Assembly (NCBI GenBank): GCA_964518595.1 | Contig: CAZFHA010000021.1 | Coordinates: 3,479 to 67,478, forward strand | Direction of reading: 5' to 3' | DNA from: CAZFHA01 sp964518595 | Lineage (GTDB): Bacteria; Bacillota; Clostridia; Saccharofermentanales; Saccharofermentanaceae | Length of the DNA: 64,000 nt | Part shown: positions 1 to 7,748 of the stretch, in pieces | How the letters are laid out: each line of letters opens with the position of its first letter | Numbering within the stretch: the first letter of the stretch is position 1 | Translations under genes and position numbers: made by a program | Notes under the pieces: generated by a model | Seen by the model: only the letters and a program-made list of their open reading frames with translations | Told to the model about the DNA's origin: nothing | Databases searched by the model: none

Positions 1-2
1 GC

Positions 3-938
3 CTATACCTGTTCAGCACCGTTCACAATTTCAATTAGCTCAGTAGTTATTCGGGCTTGACGAGCACGATTGCTTTCCATAGTGAGACGATCTAGCATTT
101 CATCAGCATTTTTGGTGGCGTTATCCATTGCTGTCATTCGAGCCGTTTGCTCACTGGCATAGGCCTCTACCAGCGCTCCATAAATCATAGCATTAAGATA
201 GGTGTCAATCAGAAAAGAAAAAACAGATTCTGCATTGGGATGGTAACTCAGTGAAGCACCTTTTTCGAGAGCCATTCCGCTCTCTTCACCACCACCACCA
301 CCCGGTAGTATAGTTTTGAGTGCCTCAGTATTTACCGGTACAATCCGATTAATTACTGGTTCAATATTTATTGAGGACTCCATCTTGGTATAAATTAAGT
401 AAACCAAGTCCAGTTCTCTGGTAATATATTTTTCTCGAATAGCATCTGCAATATTTCTTGCCACGTAATAGCTAGGCTCAGCTATGGGGAAAGAAAAGTT
501 AGGGTCCACAGTATAGCCATCTCGGGTTAGCTTTTCTCGTCCGACTTTGCCAAAAACAAAGAGTTCATATTCTGTTTTCAACCCTTTACGAACATTATCA
601 ACAATCTTCTCTTGTATATGCTCCTCAGCAATACGAATAACATTATGGTTATAAGCACCAGCCATGCCCTGATCCCCGGTTAAGATAAAATATCCGATAC
701 GCCAAGTTTCACCAGTCGTCTTTTTACGCAAGCGAAAATAGGGATTATCTATATCACCATTACTGCGCTGAAGTTCAATCATACTTTCAGCGCAGAGAGA
801 AAAAAAGGGAAAAACTTTCTCCAGCTGCGCCCGTGATCTCCTCATCTTGGCAGCACTAACAAGCTGCATAGCACGAGTCATTTGGCGTATATCGCCAACA
901 CTTCTAATTCGCTTTTTCAAGTCAAATAATTGTTCCAT
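3..938 (-). CDS. atpG: F1Fo ATP synthase gamma subunit
   Basis: Gamma is the central rotor shaft of F1 and couples proton or sodium flow through Fo to ATP synthesis at the alpha/beta head. The 311-residue product opens with the family's N-terminal coiled-coil helix (KKRIRSVGDIRQMTRAMQLV, about residues 8-27). It ends with the matching C-terminal helix (TARMTAMDNATKNADEMLDRL and following). It is somewhat longer than the usual 285-290 residues, partly because of a Gly-rich insert (GGGGGEESG) near residue 215. It starts 2 nt after the atpA stop and is the last complete atp gene here; beta and epsilon would be expected beyond the left edge. Identification is secure. Confidence 0.97.
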   Translation of the reverse strand: MEQLFDLKKRIRSVGDIRQMTRAMQLVSAAKMRRSRAQLEKVFPFFSLCAESMIELQRSNGDIDNPYFRLRKKTTGETWRIGYFILTGDQGMAGAYNHNVIRIAEEHIQEKIVDNVRKGLKTEYELFVFGKVGREKLTRDGYTVDPNFSFPIAEPSYYVARNIADAIREKYITRELDLVYLIYTKMESSINIEPVINRIVPVNTEALKTILPGGGGGEESGMALEKGASLSYHPNAESVFSFLIDTYLNAMIYGALVEAYASEQTARMTAMDNATKNADEMLDRLTMESNRARQARITTELIEIVNGAEQV

Positions 939-940
939 GG

Positions 941-2887
941 CTATGCCTCTTCTTTATACTCAGGATGGTCTGCTAAATAGGCCTTTTGGAACTCGGTAGC
1001 AAAACTATCAACTTCTGCCTTCATCTCTGAGGTAATTTCTTTGGTTTCAGCAATTTTTTCAAACAGTTCTGGAAGAATCAGATGCATTTTTTGGATTAGT
1101 TCCATTAAATAGGTTCTAACATCTTCCTGTCGCAAGAAAATAAGCTGATTTCCATTGGCAACGTACAACATGACTACCTGGTCTTCCATAGGAATTGTCT
1201 CATACTGAGGTTGCTTTAGCACCTCATTAAGAACAACACCACGCTTTAATTGCAGCTGGGTATTTTCATCCAAGTCAGAGCCAAATTGGGCAAAGGATGC
1301 CATTTCTCTGGCTTGAGCCAGGCTAATCCGCAAAGGACCAGCCACATTACGCATTGCTTTGGTCTGGGCTGCTCCTCCCACACGAGAAACTGATAATCCA
1401 ACATTAATAGCCGGTCTCTGACCAGAGAAAAAGAGTTCACTTTCCAAGTAAATCTGTCCATCAGTAATAGATATAACATTCGTCGGAATATATGCCGAAA
1501 TGTCGCCACCTTGAGTTTCAATGATGGGGAGTGCTGTAATAGAAGCACCTCCTAAAGCTGGACTCAGTCGAGCGGCTCTTTCAAGCAAACGAGAATGCAA
1601 ATAGAACACATCTCCAGGATAAGCCTCTCGTCCCGGTGGGCGGCGAAGTAAAAGCGACAATGCGCGATATGCCTGCGCATGCCTGGTAAGGTCATCATAT
1701 ACGATAAGGACATCTTTATTTTGTCCATACATAAACTCTTCCGCAATAGCACAACCGGAATAGGGGGAAATATACTGGAGTGAAGCAGATTGGCTTGCAC
1801 TTGCAGCCACAATAACTGTGTAGGACAATGCATTATATTTGTCTAAAATATTAGCAGTCTGAACAATGGTTGACATTTTTTGTCCGATAGCTACATATAT
1901 ACAAATTATGTCTTTTCCCTTCTGATTAATTATGGTATCAATAGCAAGAGCTGTCTTTCCTGTCTGGCGATCACCAATGATTAATTCTCGTTGACCTCTT
2001 CCAATTGGAGTCATGGCGTCAATAGCTAAAATACCTGTTTGCAGAGGGGTGTTAACCGGAGCTCGATCAATGATACCAGGTGCTGGTGACTCAATCGGGC
2101 GAGATCTAGTGCTGTGAATAATCCCTTTGCCATCAATTGGGTTTCCCAAAGGATCTACAACCCGACCCAGAAGTCCATCACCTACCGGTACACTAACGGT
2201 CTTCCCCGTTCGCTTGCACATGGTTCCCTCAACGACTTCTTCCCCATCACCTAGGAGAATAATGCCAACCGAATCCGCTTCCAGATTCATGGCAATGCCA
2301 AAGGTGGTGGGAGTGAACATAATTAATTCGCCATTCATGCAATGTTCAATGCCCTTAACCATAACGACACCATCACTAACACTCAAAACTTGACCAATTT
2401 CTTCAATTGTAGTTGAGGCCGAAAAGGTATTAGCCATCTGCTCGCGCATGTGGTCGACTAAGCGCTTAGCAGTATCTGCCTCTGCGCTTACCACCGCCGA
2501 ACTATCATCTTCCCATAAAAGATCCTGGCCGCGTAAAGCCATAGGCTGCTCATCAAAGGCAGTAAGTGCCATGTCAATAGACTGCTTAATCAAGTCAGCT
2601 TCACTTTTATCCGGCTCTAATCCATCAACGTTTGTAGAGACAGATCGATTATTTTTAAGTTGCTTAGCAATACGAGCCAACTGGCCTTTGACACTATAGT
2701 CATAACGATATCCCGCAGCATAAATGATGAATCCGCCAATAAGCTCTTTATCTATCTCATGAACAACAGAATAATCACTAATTTGAAAGTGCTCCGTGAA
2801 GCGCTGAGCAATCAGCTGTACTTTGTCCTCTGACATTTCTGAGGCTGTAACAATTCTGATAATTCTAAAATTTCCTTTATCAGTCAA
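941..2887 (-). CDS. atpA: Fusion of ATP synthase delta C-terminal domain with alpha subunit
   Basis: From about residue 150 this is a full alpha subunit: beta-barrel domain, P-loop GDRQTGKT near residue 305, and the usual C-terminal helical domain. The first 77 or so residues match the C-terminal domain of the delta subunit (OSCP family): VTASEMSEDK, then HEIDKELIGGFIIYAAGYRYD, then SVKGQLARIAKQL. A linker of about 70 residues joins the two parts. The protein has 648 residues against about 500 for ordinary alpha. No gene for the delta N-terminal domain lies between atpF and this gene, where atpH normally sits. The start is TTG with a GAGGTG Shine-Dalgarno, overlapping the atpF stop by 8 nt. 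The domain reading is from sequence similarity by eye; the structural consequence is inference. Confidence 0.92.
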   Translation of the reverse strand: MTDKGNFRIIRIVTASEMSEDKVQLIAQRFTEHFQISDYSVVHEIDKELIGGFIIYAAGYRYDYSVKGQLARIAKQLKNNRSVSTNVDGLEPDKSEADLIKQSIDMALTAFDEQPMALRGQDLLWEDDSSAVVSAEADTAKRLVDHMREQMANTFSASTTIEEIGQVLSVSDGVVMVKGIEHCMNGELIMFTPTTFGIAMNLEADSVGIILLGDGEEVVEGTMCKRTGKTVSVPVGDGLLGRVVDPLGNPIDGKGIIHSTRSRPIESPAPGIIDRAPVNTPLQTGILAIDAMTPIGRGQRELIIGDRQTGKTALAIDTIINQKGKDIICIYVAIGQKMSTIVQTANILDKYNALSYTVIVAASASQSASLQYISPYSGCAIAEEFMYGQNKDVLIVYDDLTRHAQAYRALSLLLRRPPGREAYPGDVFYLHSRLLERAARLSPALGGASITALPIIETQGGDISAYIPTNVISITDGQIYLESELFFSGQRPAINVGLSVSRVGGAAQTKAMRNVAGPLRISLAQAREMASFAQFGSDLDENTQLQLKRGVVLNEVLKQPQYETIPMEDQVVMLYVANGNQLIFLRQEDVRTYLMELIQKMHLILPELFEKIAETKEITSEMKAEVDSFATEFQKAYLADHPEYKEEA

Positions 2888-3482
2888 TCTTCTTCACCTC
2901 TACTTTTAAAGCTTCGTCCATAATTTTTTCACTCAGCTCTTTTTGTTGCGACTCTTCAATCAACGACCCTACAACTTTAGTCGCAATTGATACAGCCAGA
3001 TCGGCTACTTCATCACGCATTTGATCCAACATTGCATTATGCATTCGTTTAGCATCTTCGTTTGATCGCCCAATAATATTTCCAGCTTCTGTTTGTGCCG
3101 CTTTTATGATTGATTGACTCTGACGTTCCGCTTGCACTCTCGATTCTGAAAGAATGGCAGAAGCCTCTCCTTTTGAATCTTCAATTCGCCTATCGGCTTC
3201 ACTTAACAAAGCCTTAGCCGAAGCTGTCTTACTGGCGGCATCTTCAAGCTCAGCAATGACGGCTTCACGACGCTTATCTAAGAGTTTCATTATTGGCTTA
3301 AAGACAAACCGTTTCAAAATAAAATATGTCACCAGCAAGTTTATAACGGTCCACAAGGCAGTTACCGCATAACCAGCAAACTGCTCGGGAGAAAGCAAGC
3401 CTGAGGTAGACTCAGCCACTTCCTCTGCGGCATTAAATAAATTAGCACTTGCTGAGAGCTCCCAAAAGCTTTCTAAGAACAT
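2880..3482 (-). CDS. atpF: F1Fo ATP synthase b subunit
   Basis: Subunit b is the peripheral stator stalk that links membrane subunit a to the top of F1. The 200-residue product has a polar N-terminal stretch, one membrane helix (about residues 38-58, ending FILKRFVFKPI) and a long charged coiled coil rich in Ala, Glu and Lys. It ends with the family-typical VVGSLIEESQQKELSEKIM. I chose the start at 3482 because GGAG lies 7 nt upstream; the longer frame to 3509 has no better signal. The approximately 35-residue segment before the membrane helix is longer than in most b subunits. Its partner on F1 must be the delta domain fused to alpha, which is encoded immediately downstream. Confidence 0.95.
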   Translation of the reverse strand: MFLESFWELSASANLFNAAEEVAESTSGLLSPEQFAGYAVTALWTVINLLVTYFILKRFVFKPIMKLLDKRREAVIAELEDAASKTASAKALLSEADRRIEDSKGEASAILSESRVQAERQSQSIIKAAQTEAGNIIGRSNEDAKRMHNAMLDQMRDEVADLAVSIATKVVGSLIEESQQKELSEKIMDEALKVEVKKID

Positions 3483-3533
3483 AATCCATCTCCTCTTCAA
3501 GCTGCACAAATACAGCTATGCTTACCTCAAAAA

Positions 3534-3815
3534 CTAAAAAGTAAAGATAAGCAACAAACTGACAACCAGAGCGTAAATTGCAATTGACTCCATAAATACA
3601 ATAGAGGTTAAGAGCATTGTCTGCAGTTTTCCATAGATTTCCGGTTGCCTTGCAGCAGACTCTAATGCTTTTCCTGCAGCAATACCAATACCTATGGCAG
3701 CACCACAGGCACCAAATCCGATGGCAATTCCTGCACCGATTCCAGCGAAAGCCTTTGGCTCAATGGTTAAAAGGGCTGAGCTTAAAAAATAATAAATTGC
3801 GGTTAATGAAAACAT
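3534..3815 (-). CDS. atpE: F1Fo ATP synthase c subunit
   Basis: The c subunit forms the rotating membrane ring. The 93-residue product has two membrane helices joined by the polar loop ARQPE, a Gly/Ala-rich first helix, and the ion-binding glutamate in FMESIAIY on the second helix. Compared with sodium-binding rings such as Ilyobacter tartaricus, the Glu, the following Ser and the Tyr are kept. The first-helix Gln that ligates sodium is replaced by Ile (AAIGIGIAAGKA). Proton coupling is therefore a reasonable guess but not proven. The start at 3815 follows CTGGAGGAAT; the longer frame to 3890 runs back into atpB and would add 25 implausible residues. Confidence 0.96.
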   Translation of the reverse strand: MFSLTAIYYFLSSALLTIEPKAFAGIGAGIAIGFGACGAAIGIGIAAGKALESAARQPEIYGKLQTMLLTSIVFMESIAIYALVVSLLLIFTF

Positions 3816-3864
3816 GTATAATTCCTCCAGATTTCTAAATATGGCACAAAATAGACGGCTGCTA

Positions 3865-4704
3865 TTACGGCTTGCTCTTTTCCTGGGCAAAGGCCTTCAG
3901 ATGTTTCTTTTCAGCAGAGACTTCCGCACTTTCTAGAACTTCACCAATATAAGTTACAGATAAGTAAGAAAAAATAACGGCTTGAAGCAGTCCATCGGCT
4001 AAATCAAACCATAACCCCAGTATGCCCGGGATTACTGCTGGTAAAATTAAATAGATAAATTCCATTAAAATGAAAGCGCCAAAAACATTTCCAAACAATC
4101 GCAAAGCCAGCGACAGTGGACGTATAAGGTAGTCTAAAACTTTAAAGGGCAACATCATGGGCATGGGATCTACAAAAGAAGACATAAAACCTTTTACACC
4201 CACAAAACGAATGGAAATAAAGATTACATAGCCAATTGTTAGAAGAGCCAAAGCAACTGGAAAGGCAATATTCTTTGCCGGTGGCGGCAGTCGAAATAAA
4301 GAGCTAACATTTGACGCAACAAGAAAAAAGCAGACTGATCCTAAAAATGGCGCAACAGTCTCGGCTTGTTTTTGATTCATTCCATTGGTTTTACAAAGAG
4401 AAACGAACATGTTAACAACTGATTCTGAGAGAAGCTGTCGCCCCTTAGGAATTAACTCTTGCTTGCGAGCAATCCAGATCCATAGACCAATAAACAGTCC
4501 CACAGAGATCCAGGTAACAATCACCGCATCGGTTATGAGTAAAGTAACACCACCGATTTGTACCAAGGTCTGCTTCTGCAAAATGGCCTGACTAATCTCT
4601 TCACCAATATCTGGCACGCGAAAGGAAGCCAAAAACTGCTCTTTAAAAGCATTCCAAAATCGCACAAACCAGTTATCACTTGCCAGCAACATAAGACTTT
4701 CCAT
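3865..4704 (-). CDS. atpB: F1Fo ATP synthase a subunit
   Basis: Subunit a provides the ion half-channels next to the c ring. The 279-residue product has five to six membrane helices. It carries the signature LSLALRLFGNVFGAFIL, which contains the essential arginine (about residue 200), and ends SYLSVTYIGEV. It is the first gene of the operon; no atpI is seen upstream. The start context is weak: GTGAG lies a few bases before ATG, and a second in-frame ATG follows four codons later, so the first residues are uncertain. A strong sigma-A-like promoter lies about 80 nt upstream. Confidence 0.96.
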   Translation of the reverse strand: MESLMLLASDNWFVRFWNAFKEQFLASFRVPDIGEEISQAILQKQTLVQIGGVTLLITDAVIVTWISVGLFIGLWIWIARKQELIPKGRQLLSESVVNMFVSLCKTNGMNQKQAETVAPFLGSVCFFLVASNVSSLFRLPPPAKNIAFPVALALLTIGYVIFISIRFVGVKGFMSSFVDPMPMMLPFKVLDYLIRPLSLALRLFGNVFGAFILMEFIYLILPAVIPGILGLWFDLADGLLQAVIFSYLSVTYIGEVLESAEVSAEKKHLKAFAQEKSKP

Positions 4705-4734
4705 ATGCTCACACTTTCATCACAAACAGATAAA

Positions 4735-4756
4735 GTCCGGAAATCAGATTCCGGAC
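4735..4756 (-). promoter_or_regulatory. Stem-loop in the atp operon leader
   Basis: A perfect 8-bp stem (GTCCGGAA / TTCCGGAC) with a 6-nt loop lies between the predicted atp promoter and the atpB start. On the minus-strand transcript it is followed by TTTATCTGTTT. It could be an attenuator, an mRNA 5' stabiliser, or a leaky terminator for upstream read-through from upp. Which of these applies cannot be told from sequence. Confidence 0.5.
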
Positions 4757-4782
4757 CTTAGTGAAATTTACTTATTAATGGC

Positions 4783-4811
4783 ATTGTACGCCTATTTTTA
4801 TCAATCTGCAA
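4783..4811 (-). promoter_or_regulatory. Predicted promoter of the atp operon
   Basis: The minus strand carries TTGCAG, a 17-nt spacer and TACAAT, a good sigma-A match, placed about 80 nt before atpB. The rest of the upp-atpB gap (4812-4926) is AT-rich. It holds a 9-bp perfect inverted repeat at 4857-4878 (TTCTGTTTT, 4-nt loop, AAAACAGAA) that has no T-run after it and might be an operator. Confidence 0.65.
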
Positions 4812-4926
4812 ATCAAATTTACAAAGAAATATCACCAAAATGATCAGTGATTTTATTTCTGTTTTTGAGAAAACAGAACAATAGTGCCAAGAGTCTATAA
4901 TATTTTTCTCTCACGGCAATAAAATT

Positions 4927-5559
4927 TTACTTTGTTCCAAACAAACGATCACCGGCATCACCCAGGCCTGGAGTAATGTAAGCGTGGTCATTTAATTTAG
5001 GATCTCTGGCAGCACAGAAAATCGGCACATCAGGATGTGCTTTAGACAGTCTGGCAATACCTTCCGGTGCAGCAATCAAGCACATAAATTTAATCTGACT
5101 GATTCCTCTGGCTTTCAGAAAGCTAACCGCTGCCGCCGCTGAGCCCCCAGTAGCTAGCATTGGATCTAAAATTACAATCTCGCGCTCAGTTACGTCTTCC
5201 GGTAACTTACAATAATATTCAACCGGTTCCAAAGTGTTGGGATCGCGATATAGACCGATATGTCCAACCTTTGCCATCGGAAGCAAATTAAGCATGCCAT
5301 CAACCATCCCTAAACCAGCGCGCAGAATCGGCACAATGGCCAGCTTTTTTCCTGCTAATACTTTTGTCTTAGCAATTGCCACAGGTGTCTCTATCTCTAC
5401 TTCCTTTAGAGGTAAATCCCGAGTAACTTCATAGGCCATGAGCATCGCTAACTCCCCTACAAGTTCACGAAATTCTTTAGTGGTAGTGCGCTTATCCCGA
5501 AGCATTGAAATTTTATGTTGAATCAGTGGGTGGTCAAAAATAAAGACATTGTTTTCCAT
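4927..5559 (-). CDS. upp: Uracil phosphoribosyltransferase
   Basis: UPRT salvages uracil by joining it to PRPP to make UMP. The 210-residue length is normal. The PRPP-binding motif is VILDPMLATGGSA (about residues 129-141) and the uracil-binding region near the C-terminus is AYITPGLGDAGDR. GGAGG lies 7 nt before the ATG. In Bacillus-type genomes upp sits just upstream of the atp operon, exactly as here, with rpiB one gene further up. The two may be co-transcribed with rpiB and proA, all on the same strand with short gaps. Confidence 0.97.
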   Translation of the reverse strand: MENNVFIFDHPLIQHKISMLRDKRTTTKEFRELVGELAMLMAYEVTRDLPLKEVEIETPVAIAKTKVLAGKKLAIVPILRAGLGMVDGMLNLLPMAKVGHIGLYRDPNTLEPVEYYCKLPEDVTEREIVILDPMLATGGSAAAAVSFLKARGISQIKFMCLIAAPEGIARLSKAHPDVPIFCAARDPKLNDHAYITPGLGDAGDRLFGTK

Positions 5560-5617
5560 GATAAACCTCCGAATATATAGATAAAATAAAGTACTACAAA
5601 ATTTGTCCTTGATGAAA

Positions 5618-6076
5618 TTAATCCTTAAAGTAAAGTGATTCTACCTCTCCGATCTCTTCAACCCGAACCTGATGGCGCCCATTGGCTTCAAAGTCTGTGT
5701 GCAAGAAAGCCTCTACAATAGTAAGAGCCAAACCAGAGCCAATAACTCTCGCACCTAAAGACAAGACATTGGCATCATTATGTTCTCTTGACATTCGCGC
5801 CATGAATTCATCTGTACAGACAGCACATCGGATACCACGGTGCTTGTTACAGACCATAGAAATACCAAGCCCTGTTCCACAAATGACAATTCCTCGATCT
5901 GCCTTTTTTAATGAAACCGCCTCAGCAACACTACGCCCAGCCTTTACATAACTAAAAGGTTCATCCTTTGATAAGGCTCCAAATTCCAAGATGGAATGCC
6001 CTTGCTTTTGCAAATATTCAATAACAATCTGACGTAACCCATATCCGGCATGATCAGATGCAATCGCAATTACCAC
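5618..6076 (-). CDS. rpiB: Ribose-5-phosphate isomerase B
   Basis: RpiB/LacAB-family enzyme interconverting ribose 5-phosphate and ribulose 5-phosphate in the pentose phosphate pathway. The 152-residue product starts with the substrate-binding SDHAG motif. It carries the catalytic-cysteine segment GIVICGTGLGISMVCNKHRG and then the REHNDANVLSLGAR block. It starts with GTG behind a strong GAGGAGG. The C-terminal tail (HQVRVEEIGEVE) is normal. This is the ywlF position of the classical Bacillota prfA-to-upp string, although its usual upstream partners are about 50 kb away at 55.7-62.5 kb. Confidence 0.95.
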   Translation of the reverse strand: MVIAIASDHAGYGLRQIVIEYLQKQGHSILEFGALSKDEPFSYVKAGRSVAEAVSLKKADRGIVICGTGLGISMVCNKHRGIRCAVCTDEFMARMSREHNDANVLSLGARVIGSGLALTIVEAFLHTDFEANGRHQVRVEEIGEVESLYFKD

Positions 6077-6114
6077 ACTATCGCCTCCTCACTAATTATC
6101 TAATGGGTATGATA

Positions 6115-7407
6115 TCATTTATCCCCTTCTAAAGGAATAGGTTTGTGCTGAAATTGCTTCTCCCCTATTGCATAAGGTTTAACGGTTTGCCCATGACCAA
6201 TCAACTTATACTTATAGGTAAGCAAACCTTCTAATCCTACTGGACCACGAGCATGAATCTTGGCTGTGCTGATGCCAACTTCCGCACCAAAGCCATAGCG
6301 AAACCCATCAGAAAATCGTGTTGAACAATTCCAAAAAACATTTCCGGAATCAACGCTATTCATAAACAACTCAGCAATTTCAGCGTTATCGGTAATAATT
6401 CCATCGGTGTGTCCTGAACCGTAGCGGTTAATGTGAGCAATGGCGGCCATTGGATCAGAAACAATGTTAATAGACAACTCATAATCCAAATATTCGTGAT
6501 GCCAGTCTTTTACTAATTCCATGGGATGGATTTTAGCCACAGCAGCGGAACCATATAGCTTTATCTTATGCTCCAAAAGTAGAGGAATAAGTTCAGGTAA
6601 AAGAATGTCCGCGATTTTTTGGTCTACTAATAAGGTCTCTAATGTATTACAGGCAGTTACATACTGTGTCTTACTGTCTAAGATCAATTCTTTTGCCATC
6701 TTTAAATTGGCTTCCTCCTGAATATAAAGATGACAAACCCCATCTGCATGACCAAGAACAGGAATACTTGAATGATTCATAATGTACTTTACAAAATCGT
6801 TCGACCCCCGGGGGATTAAAAGATCGATATATTTATCTAGTGCAAGCATTTGCTCCACATCACTGCGCGACTCTAGCAGAGTCAACCATCCCTTAGGTAA
6901 AGTGGCTAGATCTGAGGCAGCCATAATAACTTCGGCCAGTGCGCGATTGGTGTGACTAGCCTCCGATCCTCCTTTTAAAACTACACTATTACCTGACTTT
7001 AAACATAGGGTGGAAATTTGAATTAGCGCATCTGGGCGTGATTCAAAAATTACACCAATTACACCAATGGGGCAGCTAATTTTATAAAGTTCCAAACCTT
7101 CATCAAGTTTTGTTGATAGTAAACATTTCCCTACAGGATCAGGCAGTTGTATAAGACTCTCTATTCCGTCTAATACCCCGCGCAATTTATCATCATCAAA
7201 CACTAAGCGTTTTTGGAGGGGTAGAGAAATACCTTCAGCCTGGGCGCGAAGCAAGTCTTTTTGATTTTCATGAAAAATGTGTTTTTGGTTTAATATAAGC
7301 GCTCTTTTAATCGAGGACAAAGCTTGATTTTTTTGCACTTCCGATATGGTAGCCATTTGCCAAGCCGCTTCTTTTGCCTTCTGAGCATACTCAAAATTTA
7401 TTGCCAT
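6115..7407 (-). CDS. proA: Gamma-glutamyl phosphate reductase
   Basis: ProA reduces gamma-glutamyl phosphate to glutamate semialdehyde with NADPH in proline synthesis. The 430-residue product is an aldehyde-dehydrogenase-fold enzyme. It shows the family block GVIGVIFESRPDALIQI, the glycine-rich KGGSEASHTNRAL and the catalytic cysteine in TQYVTACNTLETLLV. The end region includes RGPVGLEGLLTYKYKLIG, typical of ProA. No proB (glutamate 5-kinase) lies beside it, so either proB is elsewhere or the pathway is fed from another source. It sits 38 nt upstream of rpiB. Confidence 0.96.
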   Translation of the reverse strand: MAINFEYAQKAKEAAWQMATISEVQKNQALSSIKRALILNQKHIFHENQKDLLRAQAEGISLPLQKRLVFDDDKLRGVLDGIESLIQLPDPVGKCLLSTKLDEGLELYKISCPIGVIGVIFESRPDALIQISTLCLKSGNSVVLKGGSEASHTNRALAEVIMAASDLATLPKGWLTLLESRSDVEQMLALDKYIDLLIPRGSNDFVKYIMNHSSIPVLGHADGVCHLYIQEEANLKMAKELILDSKTQYVTACNTLETLLVDQKIADILLPELIPLLLEHKIKLYGSAAVAKIHPMELVKDWHHEYLDYELSINIVSDPMAAIAHINRYGSGHTDGIITDNAEIAELFMNSVDSGNVFWNCSTRFSDGFRYGFGAEVGISTAKIHARGPVGLEGLLTYKYKLIGHGQTVKPYAIGEKQFQHKPIPLEGDK

Positions 7408-7465
7408 TTAGGTCACTCTCCCAACAAATATTTGGATAAATTCTTGCCTATCCAGATTAATTGTT

Positions 7466-7494
7466 ATTATATGTCATCCCAACACACAAAGAAA
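7466..7494 (-). promoter_or_regulatory. Predicted proA promoter
   Basis: The minus strand reads TTTCTT, 17 nt, TATAAT about 60 nt before proA. The -10 is perfect but the -35 is weak. A DnaA-box cluster begins about 25 bp further upstream, where an activator or repressor could act. Confidence 0.45.
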
Positions 7495-7518
7495 TAGATG
7501 CTTTTCCCGATTTTTACC

Positions 7519-7548
7519 TGTGGATATTGTGGATAAGTCTGTGCATAA
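7519..7548. promoter_or_regulatory. Cluster of three DnaA boxes
   Basis: Three same-orientation 9-mers lie within 30 bp: TGTGGATAT (7519-7527), TGTGGATAA (7528-7536) and TGTGCATAA (7540-7548). Read on the minus strand they are ATATCCACA, TTATCCACA and TTATGCACA. The central one is the perfect DnaA consensus, the last fits TTATNCACA and the first has one mismatch. They lie in the 339-nt gap between proA and the methyltransferase gene. No dnaA gene or long AT-rich unwinding element is visible, so this looks like a DnaA-binding regulatory cluster, not the origin. Confidence 0.6.
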
Positions 7549-7699
7549 CTATGGGACAAGGCTTTCAACATTTCTACTTCTCAAAAGCACTGAAAAATAA
7601 GAACGAAAAGGTGCTGTAATATTCCTGTAAAAAACACTTGCTTCTTTTCGTCGCTTTCTCTTTGTCTGGAAAATCAAGCTTTCAAGTAGAATTAGGCGA

Positions 7700-7748
7700 A
7701 AAATGCCTTTTCACTGTCCTTGATAGAAGGACAGTGAAAAGGCATTTT
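7700..7748 (-). terminator. Long perfect hairpin at the end of the methyltransferase gene
   Basis: A 21-bp perfect inverted repeat (arms 7700-7720 and 7728-7748, loop TGATAGA) runs into the stop codon of the gene at 7747. The 3' arm on the minus strand ends in a run of five Ts. It fits a rho-independent terminator; the stem is unusually long and perfect. Confidence 0.7.

Noticed and set aside
7519..7548. DnaA boxes as the chromosomal origin
   Set aside because: There is no dnaA/dnaN, no AT-rich unwinding region beside them, and genes on both sides stay on the minus strand.
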